Shown piece after piece: positions 8,694 through 16,467 of a stretch of 64,000 nucleotides of DNA. The stretch is from Thermovenabulum gondwanense (lineage in GTDB: Bacteria; Bacillota; Thermosediminibacteria; Thermosediminibacterales; Thermosediminibacteraceae). Position 1 is the first letter of the stretch; the number at the start of each line of letters is the position of its first letter. The notes below the pieces were generated by a model. The model had not been told where the DNA came from, made no database searches, and saw only the letters and a list, made by a program, of their open reading frames with translations. Location of the stretch: contig NZ_LOHZ01000025.1 in the NCBI RefSeq assembly GCF_001601575.1, forward strand, positions 62,001 through 126,000, read 5' to 3'. The position numbers were made by a program, and so were the translations under genes.

Positions 8694-9186
8694 AGCAATT
8701 ACCAGAATAAGCCATGAAATATTGGAAAAAAACCGGGGAGCCATGGACATTGCTTTAATTGGTATAAAGCGGAGAGGAGTTCCGCTGGCTGAAAGGATTG
8801 CAAATAAAATATATCAGTTCGAAGGGATAAAAGTACCGGTAGGAATTTTAGATATTACCCTTTATAGAGATGACCTTTCCGAATTATCCGAAAAACCACT
8901 AATCAATACTACGCATGTACCTTTTGATGTCAAAGGTAAAATTATCATTTTGGTAGATGATGTTATTTATACGGGAAGAACGGTAAGGGCAGCCCTCGAT
9001 GCTGTAATTGATATGGGAAGGCCAAAGGCAATCCAATTAGCCGTTTTAATTGATAGGGGCCATCGAGAACTGCCCATACGCCCTGATTACGTGGGGAAAA
9101 ATGTACCTACATCCAACGATGAGGTGGTAAAAGTAAAACTTCAAGAAATTGATGGTGAAGACTGCGTATTAATCTTTCAAAAATAG
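8650..9186 (+). CDS. pyrR: PyrR bifunctional regulator / uracil phosphoribosyltransferase
   Basis: 178 residues. The PRPP-binding motif [16 protein letters not shown] (about 99-114) and the family-wide [14 protein letters not shown] loop are present. PyrR binds pyr mRNA in the presence of UMP and has weak UPRTase activity. ATG 8650 is preferred over GTG 8644 because AAGGAG (8637-8642) sits 7 bp upstream. No pyr biosynthetic genes and no PyrR attenuator are visible here, so its target operon lies elsewhere. Its 3' end overlaps that of the convergent rqcH gene by 18 bp. Confidence 0.94.
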   Translation: MLEKARIMDQKLMDRAITRISHEILEKNRGAMDIALIGIKRRGVPLAERIANKIYQFEGIKVPVGILDITLYRDDLSELSEKPLINTTHVPFDVKGKIIILVDDVIYTGRTVRAALDAVIDMGRPKAIQLAVLIDRGHRELPIRPDYVGKNVPTSNDEVVKVKLQEIDGEDCVLIFQK

Positions 9187-10902
9187 CTTATTTATTATTT
9201 CTTCCTCAGGGGTAACAAACAATGTTTTATAATTATCATATATTACATATCCCGGTTTTGCTCTCTGAGGTTTTTTTACGTATTTTTTTAATGTAAAGTC
9301 TACAGCAATTTTACTTCCATGTCTTGCTTTGCTGTAAAAAGCTGCCAGGATTCCAGCTTCTAAAAGCGTGGATTCGCTTACATTTTTTCCCTCGGTCAAA
9401 ATGACCACATGGGAGCCAGGAAAATCCTTTACGTGTAGCCAGATATCTTCAGGAGATGCTTTTTTAAAAGTTATATAATCATTTTGCCTGTTGTTTTTGC
9501 CCACAAGTATTGTAAAACCTTCGGACGAGATAAATTTAAGAGGCTCTGAAGGTTTAACTTTTTCGTTTCTTATATGGGAGGTTTTAATAACACCTTCCTT
9601 TTCCAGATCCTTTTCAATTTCGTAAAGCTCTTCTAAGTTTTCCGCATTTTCTACAGAAAAAATTGTATTTTCAATATAATAGATTTCCTGGGTTATCTTA
9701 TTTATTTGCTCTTTTATTATCGATTCTTTGGCGGAGAGTTTTTTATAAAGGTTAAAGTATTTTTGTGCATTTTGTGAGGGAGTTAATTTTTCATCCAGTG
9801 TAATAAATTCTTCTGCGTTATTGTAGAAGTTATATAATATTACTTGTTTATCCCCCTGTTTTATTTTGAAGGAATTTGCCAAAATTAGTTCCCCGTAAAT
9901 TTTATATGTTTCCTTATTTTTTGTTTCGGAAAGATTCTCCTGTTTTTGAGATAATATTTTTATCTGCTTTTTTAAGTAGTCATGTAATAGCTTTAATAAA
10001 CTGTTCTTCAATTGGGTATATTCTTCATATTTATGTTTTTCTTTATAAAAGACCTCTAAAGCATCGTTTACCGTGTTTACTTTTTTCTCGATGTAGCGGT
10101 TTTTATAATGCAACACCGGAAAAATCCAGAAGTCAAAAGGTTTTCTGCTTTCTTTTTCATAAAAAATAGTTGGAATAAAAATTCTCTCCATCAAGTTGTG
10201 CCTGAGTTCTAAAAAAATTTGTGGGATTTCCTTATTTTCTATCGATGATTTATACAAAATTTCCTTTGCAGCTACTTTACTGAAACCGCAAAAGTTATCC
10301 AGAATCCATTTTTCAAAATAGAAATCCTCTTCTTTTTCCTTGCATTTCAGCATTTGATACAGTTTGTTTTCACTTTCTGTTAGAATATTAATCCTTTCGA
10401 TTGCGGGTGGAAAAGCATATTTTTGCCCGGGAAGTATTTCCCTTACCCTATTAACATCCGATCCAATTTTCTTTATAGCATCAAGTACGGTTCCTTCCTC
10501 GTCTATCAAAATAATATTGCTGTGTTTTCCCATAAGTTCTGCTATTAAAAAATAATTCTTAATTTTTCCGTATTCGTTGAGATTTTCAATTTTTATGGTT
10601 ATAATCCTTTCCAAACTAAGCTGAGATATCTTAATTATCCTTCCGCCCTGCAGTAGTTTTCTCAATAACATGCAAAATGGAGGAGGGGTAATGGGATTTT
10701 CTTTTTCATCCGTCCCAAGTAAGGATATTCTAAAATCCAAAGGATGACAGGATAAAAGGAGTTTTATTTCCTCTCGACCCTTTCTCAAAAAAAATAATAC
10801 ATCATGGATGCTGGGCTGGTATATCTTGTCAATTTTAGTTTCTATAATTTTATTGTTTATTTCGGATAATAAAGCGTAAAGAGTAATTCCGTCAAGGGGC
10901 AT
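9169..10902 (-). CDS. rqcH: Ribosome quality control factor RqcH (NFACT/Rqc2 family)
   Basis: 577 residues in the NFACT layout: NFACT-N (1 to about 190), helical/coiled-coil middle (about 270-420) and NFACT-R (DUF814) with [16 protein letters not shown] near 480-495. RqcH binds split 50S-peptidyl-tRNA complexes and recruits tRNA-Ala to tag stalled chains; older names are FbpA or fibronectin-binding protein. The start is taken at the second possible codon (ATG 10900-10902), because GAGGTG precedes it and the upstream GTG lies inside that ribosome site. The conserved Asp-Arg pair near residue 97-98 of the family appears as Glu98-Arg99 (LSLERII). The gene is convergent with pyrR and divergent from dapF. 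Confidence 0.92.
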   Translation of the reverse strand: MPLDGITLYALLSEINNKIIETKIDKIYQPSIHDVLFFLRKGREEIKLLLSCHPLDFRISLLGTDEKENPITPPPFCMLLRKLLQGGRIIKISQLSLERIITIKIENLNEYGKIKNYFLIAELMGKHSNIILIDEEGTVLDAIKKIGSDVNRVREILPGQKYAFPPAIERINILTESENKLYQMLKCKEKEEDFYFEKWILDNFCGFSKVAAKEILYKSSIENKEIPQIFLELRHNLMERIFIPTIFYEKESRKPFDFWIFPVLHYKNRYIEKKVNTVNDALEVFYKEKHKYEEYTQLKNSLLKLLHDYLKKQIKILSQKQENLSETKNKETYKIYGELILANSFKIKQGDKQVILYNFYNNAEEFITLDEKLTPSQNAQKYFNLYKKLSAKESIIKEQINKITQEIYYIENTIFSVENAENLEELYEIEKDLEKEGVIKTSHIRNEKVKPSEPLKFISSEGFTILVGKNNRQNDYITFKKASPEDIWLHVKDFPGSHVVILTEGKNVSESTLLEAGILAAFYSKARHGSKIAVDFTLKKYVKKPQRAKPGYVIYDNYKTLFVTPEEEIINKLFLKD

Positions 10903-11006
10903 AATTTTCACCTCAGATTTTACTTAAAAATCTTTTTTATCTTTTTCAATTATATCATACATATTATACATAATTTTTATTTTAAATTTTGCATAAATGA
11001 CAAATA

Positions 11007-11035
11007 TTGTATTGAAAAAAATTAAATGATATAAT
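11007..11035 (+). promoter_or_regulatory. Probable promoter of dapF-dapL
   Basis: TTGTAT (11007-11012), 17 bp, TATAAT (11030-11035). The -10 is perfect and the -35 moderate. It lies 45 bp upstream of dapF in the divergent gap with rqcH, which is AT-rich and contains further TATAAT-like strings that may serve rqcH on the other strand. Confidence 0.6.
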
Positions 11036-11080
11036 AAATACTAATGATTTTTAGCGTAAAACAGAGGGCGAGGGTGAAAA

Positions 11081-11923
11081 ATGAAGTTTACAAAAATGCA
11101 CGGTCTTGGAAATGATTTTATTGTAATTGATGGTTTTAAAGAAGATATATCCATCATTGAAAAAAAAGCAAAAATTCTTTGTGATAGACATTTTGGTATT
11201 GGTGCAGATGGTATTTTAATTTTGTTGCCTTCCGATATTGCTGATTTAAAAATGAGGATAATTAATAGCGACGGCAGCGAAGCTACTATGTGCGGAAATG
11301 GGATCAGATGCTTTGCCCTTTATGCCTATACGAGAAAAATAGTTAATAAAAAGAAAATGGAAATTGAAACCTTAGCAGGAATTATAAAACCCGAAATTAT
11401 AGTCAATAAGGATATAGTAGAAGCGGTTAAAGTTGACATGGGACATTACAGTTTATTAAAGGAAGATATTCCTATGCAGGGAAATACTAAGGAAGAAGCG
11501 GTTGATTTTGATTTAATTGTAGATAATAGTAGTTTTAAAGCCACCGCTGTTTCCATGGGGAATCCCCACTGCATAATATTTACCGAGGATGTGGAAAGTA
11601 TTCAATTAGAGGGTTTGGGTCCCAAAATTGAAAATCACCCATATTTTCCAAAGAGAACGAATGTAGAATTTGTTGAAGTAATTTCTGACAGCCAATTGAA
11701 GATGAAAGTGTGGGAAAGGGGAGCGGGAATTACACTGGCATGTGGTACGGGTGCCTGTGCAAGCGCGGTTGCTGCCCATAAAAAAGGACTTGTTAAGGAT
11801 AAAGTTACAGTAAAATTGCCGGGAGGTGACTTATTTATAGAAATAATGGAAGATAAAAAAGTATTCATGACTGGGCCTGCAAAAGAAGTCTTTAGCGGAG
11901 AACTGGAACTATCATATTTATAA
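11081..11923 (+). CDS. dapF: Diaminopimelate epimerase
   Basis: 280 residues, usual length. It interconverts LL- and meso-diaminopimelate for peptidoglycan and lysine. The N-terminal signature MHGLGNDFIVIDG is present. The two catalytic cysteines are C71 in MCGNGIRC and C221 in ACGTGACAS. A second half-domain has WERGAGITLACGTG. It is followed after 42 bp by the LL-DAP aminotransferase gene, which makes the LL-DAP substrate, so the two probably form one operon. Confidence 0.97.
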   Translation: MKFTKMHGLGNDFIVIDGFKEDISIIEKKAKILCDRHFGIGADGILILLPSDIADLKMRIINSDGSEATMCGNGIRCFALYAYTRKIVNKKKMEIETLAGIIKPEIIVNKDIVEAVKVDMGHYSLLKEDIPMQGNTKEEAVDFDLIVDNSSFKATAVSMGNPHCIIFTEDVESIQLEGLGPKIENHPYFPKRTNVEFVEVISDSQLKMKVWERGAGITLACGTGACASAVAAHKKGLVKDKVTVKLPGGDLFIEIMEDKKVFMTGPAKEVFSGELELSYL

Positions 11924-11965
11924 TCATATAATTAAAAAACTTACATAAATTTGGAGGGGTTAAAG

Positions 11966-13126
11966 TTGGAACGTGCAGAACGAATAAAGAAGATACCACC
12001 TTACCTTTTTGCGCAAATTGACAAAAAAATAGCTGAACTTAAAAGCAAGGGTATAGATGTAATAAGTTTAGGAATTGGAGATCCCGATCTTCCGACACCA
12101 CCAAATATAGTAGAAGCGATGAAAAAAGCGGTGGAAGTCAAAGAGTACCATAGGTACCCGGATTATGAAGGCTCTCTCGAATTTAGAGAAGCAGTTTCTA
12201 CTTATTACAAAAATCGCTTTAACGTTAGTCTGGATCCCAGGAGTGAGGTAATGGCTTTAATCGGATCAAAGGAAGGAATTGCTCATATATTTTTAGCTTT
12301 TGTAAACCCTGGAGATTATGTTTTAATACCGGATCCGGCATATCCCGTATACAAAACTGCTGCAATTTTTGCCGGAGGAATTCCCTATACAATGCCGTTA
12401 CTGGAAGAGAATAATTTCCTCCCGGACTTTTCTAAAATAGATGAAGAAATATTAAAGAAAGCCAAATTAATGTTTTTATGTTATCCTAATAACCCGACAG
12501 GGGCCGTGGCAAGTGAAGAGTTTTTTATGGAGGCAATAGAACTTGCTAAAAAGTATGATATAATTTTATGTCATGATAGCGCTTATGCTGAAATTACCTA
12601 TGATGGATATAAAGCCCCAAGCATTCTTTCCTTCCCGGGAGCAAAGGATATAGCGGTTGAGTTCGGGTCTTTGTCGAAGCCTTATCGAATGACCGGGTGG
12701 AGGATTGGCTATGCTGTGGGCAACAGTGAAATAATTCAAGGTCTGGGCATAGTTAAAACAAATGTGGATTCCGGTCAATTTACAGCTATACAAAAAGCGG
12801 GCATTGAAGCATTACTCGGGCCTCAGGATAGCATAAAAGAGATGAACGATATTTTTAAGAAGAGAAGAGACCTGGTTGTCAATACTTTAAGAGAAATTGG
12901 TATAGATGTAAAATCACCCAAGGCTACATTTTATATTTGGGTAAAAGTTCCGGAAGGGTATTCTTCTTCGAGTTTTGCGGAAAAGTTGATAGAGCAGGCT
13001 GCTGTGGTTGTAACCCCCGGAAGCGCTTATGGAGAATACGGGGAAGGTTATGTGAGAATATCTCTTACAACCCCTGACCACAGATTGATGGAGGCAATGG
13101 AAAGAATCAAAAAAATTTCTTTTTAA
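11966..13126 (+). CDS. dapL: LL-diaminopimelate aminotransferase
   Basis: 386 residues, class I/II PLP aminotransferase. ERIKKIPPYLFAQIDKKI, DVISLGIGDPDLPTP and CYPNNPTGA are characteristic. The PLP lysine is K238 in SLSKPYRMTGWR. Next to dapF it most likely converts tetrahydrodipicolinate directly to LL-DAP, bypassing the acylated intermediates. Start TTG 11966 is chosen because GGAGGGG (11953-11959) precedes it; the in-frame TTG at 11951 overlaps that ribosome site. The assignment to DapL over a general aspartate-type enzyme is supported by context and N-terminal signature. Confidence 0.9.
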   Translation: MERAERIKKIPPYLFAQIDKKIAELKSKGIDVISLGIGDPDLPTPPNIVEAMKKAVEVKEYHRYPDYEGSLEFREAVSTYYKNRFNVSLDPRSEVMALIGSKEGIAHIFLAFVNPGDYVLIPDPAYPVYKTAAIFAGGIPYTMPLLEENNFLPDFSKIDEEILKKAKLMFLCYPNNPTGAVASEEFFMEAIELAKKYDIILCHDSAYAEITYDGYKAPSILSFPGAKDIAVEFGSLSKPYRMTGWRIGYAVGNSEIIQGLGIVKTNVDSGQFTAIQKAGIEALLGPQDSIKEMNDIFKKRRDLVVNTLREIGIDVKSPKATFYIWVKVPEGYSSSSFAEKLIEQAAVVVTPGSAYGEYGEGYVRISLTTPDHRLMEAMERIKKISF

Positions 13127-13143
13127 AAAAAGGGCGTGATTAA

Positions 13144-14013
13144 ATGGCAAAAAGTATGACGGGGTATGGGAGAGGAAAATCACTGAACGAGCCGGGTTGG
13201 GAAGTTGAAATAAGAACGGTAAACCATAGATTTTTAGACATCTACGTCAGGCTTACGAAACCCTGCTTATATTTAGAAGAAAAGATACGAGGATTTATAA
13301 AAGAGCGTATTTCGCGGGGAAGGGTAGATGTATTTATCGGTTACAGTTCTTTTAATCTCGAGAGGGAGATTAAAACCGATGATAAGGCTATTGAAGCATT
13401 ATACAAAAAGCTTTTAGAATTAAAAGAAAAAATAGGCTTTGAGGGTCCAATTTCATTACAGCTCCTCTCCCTTCTTCCGGATATTTTTAAAGTGGAAAAA
13501 AATGTGGAAGATGAAGAGTTGTGGCTTTCTTTAAAACCGGTTTTGGAAGAAGCTGTATTGAATTTAAACCACATGAGAGAAGAAGAGGGTAAAAATTTAT
13601 TGGCGGACATTTCAAAAAGATTAAATTTTATAAACCAGAAATTAGAAATAATAAGATCCCGAAGGGGAATTAACTTAAAAGAATATAAGAGCAGATTGGA
13701 AAAAAGGATATCGGAAATTCTTGAAAAAGAAATCCTTGATAATGAGAGATTGGAGATGGAAGTTGCTTATTTTGCAGAGAGATCAGATATAAATGAAGAA
13801 TTGGTGAGAATCGAAAGCCATATTATTCAATTCACTAATTTATTCGATTCCGATGAGCCCGTTGGGAAAAAGATGGATTTTATTGCTCAGGAAATGTTCA
13901 GAGAGATAAATACCATTGCTGCAAAAAGTGCGGATTATGAAATTTCAAAACAGGTTATCGACATTAAAAGCGAGCTTGAAAAAATAAGGGAACAGGTTCA
14001 GAATTTAGAATAA
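13144..14013 (+). CDS. YicC/YloC family endoribonuclease
   Basis: 289 residues. The N-terminal signature [10 protein letters not shown] and [18 protein letters not shown] are the YicC_N domain. The C-terminal DUF1732 domain ends with [22 protein letters not shown]. YicC proteins are RNases implicated in sRNA decay in E. coli; the target here is unknown. It opens the conserved yloC-remA-gmk-rpoZ-coaBC-priA run, with 22 bp to remA. Confidence 0.93.
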   Translation: MAKSMTGYGRGKSLNEPGWEVEIRTVNHRFLDIYVRLTKPCLYLEEKIRGFIKERISRGRVDVFIGYSSFNLEREIKTDDKAIEALYKKLLELKEKIGFEGPISLQLLSLLPDIFKVEKNVEDEELWLSLKPVLEEAVLNLNHMREEEGKNLLADISKRLNFINQKLEIIRSRRGINLKEYKSRLEKRISEILEKEILDNERLEMEVAYFAERSDINEELVRIESHIIQFTNLFDSDEPVGKKMDFIAQEMFREINTIAAKSADYEISKQVIDIKSELEKIREQVQNLE

Positions 14014-14035
14014 TATTACCAGGAGGGAATATCTT

Positions 14036-14317
14036 GTGGACATAAAATTAGTTAATATTGGTTTTGGTAATATAGTTTCTGCCAATAGAATTATTGCAAT
14101 AGTAAGCCCGGAATCTGCACCTATAAAAAGAATTATTCAAGAAGCAAGAGACAGAGGAATGCTTATTGATGCTACTTACGGCAGGAGGACTCGTGCTGTA
14201 ATTATTACCGATAGTGATCATGTTATCTTATCTGCCGTGCAGCCGGAAACGGTAGCGAATAGATTAAGCGAAAAGGCAATTGAAGAAGAGGAAATTGATG
14301 AGGAAGAAGTAAAATAG
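14036..14317 (+). CDS. remA: RemA-like DNA-binding regulator (DUF370)
   Basis: 93 residues with the RemA/DUF370 core [23 protein letters not shown] and [17 protein letters not shown]. RemA forms ring-shaped DNA-binding assemblies and activates matrix and osmoprotection genes in Bacillus. An acidic tail ([11 protein letters not shown]) extends the core. GTG 14036 follows AGGAGGG. The position between yicC and gmk is conserved in Firmicutes; the regulon in this organism is unknown. Confidence 0.9.
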   Translation: MDIKLVNIGFGNIVSANRIIAIVSPESAPIKRIIQEARDRGMLIDATYGRRTRAVIITDSDHVILSAVQPETVANRLSEKAIEEEEIDEEEVK

Positions 14318-14330
14318 GAGAGTAGAAATT

Positions 14331-14933
14331 ATGAATAATGAGGGAATGCTTATAGTTCTATCGGGACCGTCTGGGGCAGGTAAAGGAACAGTTTGCAGCA
14401 AGTTACTGGAAAAAAACACCAATATCGCCCTTTCCATTTCTTATACCACTCGCTCTCCAAGACCCGGAGAAAAAAATGGGGTTAATTACTTTTTTACAGA
14501 TAAAGAGAATTTCGAAAGGATGATTAAAGAAGGATGCTTTTTAGAATGGGCAAATGTATATAACAATTACTACGGCACCCCAAAAAAGTTCGTAGAAGAA
14601 AAGATAAAAAACGGACAGGATGTAATTTTAGAAATTGATATACAGGGAGCAAAACAAATAAAACAAAACTGGAAGGATGCTGTTTTTATTTTTATACTTC
14701 CTCCTAACCTGGAAGAATTAAAAAGGAGGATTGAAAAGAGGGGGAGTGAAACAGAAGAATCATTAAGGCTTAGATTGATGTGTGCCTTAGACGAATTGAA
14801 AGCCCTTTCGTCTTACGATTATGTAATCGTTAATGATGATATAGATAAAGCAGTAGAAAAATTACAAGCCATAATTCTGGCTGAAAAATGCAGGGTTTAC
14901 AGGAATAAGGACTTGATAAATAAAATGCATTAA
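14331..14933 (+). CDS. gmk: Guanylate kinase
   Basis: 200 residues, normal length. Phosphorylates GMP/dGMP to GDP/dGDP. P-loop GPSGAGKGT at about 10-18. The GMP-binding region is SYTTRSPRPGEKNGVNYFF (about 35-53), followed by EWANVYNNYYGTP and ILEIDIQGAKQIK. It is 13 bp downstream of remA and 16 bp upstream of rpoZ, so its expression is tied to RNA polymerase omega. Confidence 0.97.
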   Translation: MNNEGMLIVLSGPSGAGKGTVCSKLLEKNTNIALSISYTTRSPRPGEKNGVNYFFTDKENFERMIKEGCFLEWANVYNNYYGTPKKFVEEKIKNGQDVILEIDIQGAKQIKQNWKDAVFIFILPPNLEELKRRIEKRGSETEESLRLRLMCALDELKALSSYDYVIVNDDIDKAVEKLQAIILAEKCRVYRNKDLINKMH

Positions 14934-14949
14934 GGGGTGAGGGTAATAT

Positions 14950-15150
14950 ATGATGTATCCTTCAATCGACTCTTTAACTGCAAAATTCGATAGTAAATAT
15001 ACCATTGTGGTTGCTGCTGCAAAAAGAGCAAGACAACTGGTGGAAGGAGCTCCCAAATTAGTAGATGTGAAGACTACCAAACCCGTTTCCATAGCACTTT
15101 TTGAATTGGATGCGGGTAAAATTAAAGTAGAACGAATTAAAACAAAATAA
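14950..15150 (+). CDS. rpoZ: RNA polymerase omega subunit
   Basis: 66 residues. The pattern PSIDSLTAKFDSKYTIVVAA then KRARQLVEG is the omega/RPB6 core that latches the beta' C-terminus. Two adjacent ATG codons (14950 and 14953) could start it; the upstream GGGGTGAGGG favours either. It is 16 bp downstream of gmk and 15 bp upstream of coaBC, as in most Firmicutes. Confidence 0.93.
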   Translation: MMYPSIDSLTAKFDSKYTIVVAAAKRARQLVEGAPKLVDVKTTKPVSIALFELDAGKIKVERIKTK

Positions 15151-15165
15151 AAGGACGGATTTGAG

Positions 15166-16371
15166 ATGCTAAAAGGTAAATTCATATTATTAGGAGTAAC
15201 CGGCAGCATAGCCGCTTATAAGGCTTGTGAATTAACAAGACTTTTTAAAAAAAGGGGAGCTTATGTGCAGGTCGTAATGACGGAATCGGCCTGTAAATTC
15301 GTAGCTCCCCTTACTTTTCAGATACTTTCCGAGAATCCCGTAATAAAAGATATGTTTAAAGAGCCTTCCAATTGGGAAGTTGAACATGTATCCCTCGCGG
15401 ATAAAACAGATATATTTGTTATTGCTCCCGCTACAGCTAATATTATTGCAAAATTAGCTTCCGGAATTGCGGATGATATGCTGACAACCACATTTTTAGC
15501 TACAAAGGCTACAAAAATTATAGTTCCGGCTATGAACGTAAATATGTATGAAAATCCCATCACCCAGAGAAACATAAATATTTTAAAAAAGAACGGATGC
15601 TATGTTATTGAACCGGATGAGGGCTTTTTGGCCTGTGGCAAGGTAGGTAAAGGAAGATTTCCGGCCCCTGAAGATATTATTGACTATGTGGAAAAAGTTG
15701 CAGTAAAACAGGAAGATTTAAAAGGGATAAAGATTTTGATAACTGCAGGACCGACGAGAGAGTATTTTGATCCGGTAAGATTTATCTCAAATAGGTCGTC
15801 GGGGAAAATGGGTTATAAAATAGCGGAAGCTGCCTTAGAAAGAGGAGCCGAGGTTGCGTTGATTTCCGGGCCGGTAAGTATTTCCCCTCCCGAAAAATTA
15901 CATTTATTTCATAAAGTGGAAACGGCTGAAGAAATGAAAAATAAGGTCAATGAGCTTTTTCAGTGGGCTGATGTAATTATAAAAGCAGCAGCTGTTTCCG
16001 ATTATCGACCAAAGCATAAAAGTGAACATAAGATAAAAAAATCTGATGAGGAAATTGTTATTGAACTTGTTAAAAATCCCGATATTTTAAAGGAGCTCGG
16101 AGAAAAAAAAGGAGAAAAAATATTGGTAGGTTTTGCTGCCGAGACGGATCTTCCTGAAGGAAATGCAAGAGAGAAATTAATTAAGAAGAACCTTGACATG
16201 ATAGTTTTAAATGATGTGACAAAACAGGGTGCCGGTTTTGAGGTGGATACTAATATTGTAAAAATTTTATACAAGAGTGGAAAAATAGAAGAATTTCCGT
16301 TACTGAGTAAAAAAGAAGTAGCTCATCTGATTTTAGATAGAATAAAGGCGATTTTAAAAGAGCGTGCTTAA
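15166..16371 (+). CDS. coaBC: Bifunctional phosphopantothenoylcysteine decarboxylase/synthetase
   Basis: 401 residues. The N-terminal flavin CoaC domain (1 to about 180) has LLGVTGSIAAYKACEL, VAPATANIIAKLA and PAMNVNMYENP. The C-terminal CTP-dependent CoaB domain (about 185-401) has ITAGPTREYFDPVRFISN, SSGKMGYKIAEAA and GFAAETD. It joins cysteine to phosphopantothenate and decarboxylates it in CoA synthesis. Its last codons (16361-16369) form one arm of the interleaved repeats in the priA leader. Confidence 0.96.
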   Translation: MLKGKFILLGVTGSIAAYKACELTRLFKKRGAYVQVVMTESACKFVAPLTFQILSENPVIKDMFKEPSNWEVEHVSLADKTDIFVIAPATANIIAKLASGIADDMLTTTFLATKATKIIVPAMNVNMYENPITQRNINILKKNGCYVIEPDEGFLACGKVGKGRFPAPEDIIDYVEKVAVKQEDLKGIKILITAGPTREYFDPVRFISNRSSGKMGYKIAEAALERGAEVALISGPVSISPPEKLHLFHKVETAEEMKNKVNELFQWADVIIKAAAVSDYRPKHKSEHKIKKSDEEIVIELVKNPDILKELGEKKGEKILVGFAAETDLPEGNAREKLIKKNLDMIVLNDVTKQGAGFEVDTNIVKILYKSGKIEEFPLLSKKEVAHLILDRIKAILKERA

Positions 16372-16424
16372 ATCCGCCTGCTGGGAAGAAGCACGCTTAA
16401 AAAGGCGGACAAAAATAGCCCAGC
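16361..16424 (+). other. Three interleaved complementary pairs (possible pseudoknot or RNA switch) before priA
   Basis: Three perfect complementary pairs occur in the order A-B-C-A'-B'-C'. A is AGCGTGCTT (16361-16369) with 16389-16397. B is TCCGCCT (16373-16379) with AGGCGGA (16403-16409). C is GCTGGG (16380-16385) with CCCAGC (16419-16424). Each pair crosses the others, so they either form a knotted fold or are mutually exclusive. A-rich spacers (TAAAA, CAAAAATAG) separate the 3' arms. I do not recognise a described riboswitch class. The A arm overlaps the coaBC stop codon. Confidence 0.5.
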
Positions 16425-16452
16425 CTCAAATGTGCCTTTTTGGTACTTTGAG
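16425..16452 (+). other. Bulged hairpin upstream of priA start
   Basis: CTCAAA (16425-16430) pairs with TTTGAG (16447-16452). GTGCC (16432-16436) pairs with GGTAC (16442-16446) around a T5 loop, with one bulged T. The same GGTAC string recurs at 16459-16463 across the weak priA ribosome site, so GTGCC could instead pair there. It is not a terminator: no T run follows. Confidence 0.55.
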
Positions 16453-16467
16453 TAAACAGGTACGGGG

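Noticed and set aside
9876-10555. Plus-strand frames inside rqcH
   Set aside because: Antisense to a conserved gene, no start signals and no recognisable domains.
16361-16397. Simple terminator of coaBC
   Set aside because: The 9-bp pair has a 19-nt loop and no T run after the 3' arm, and the other two pairs cross it.
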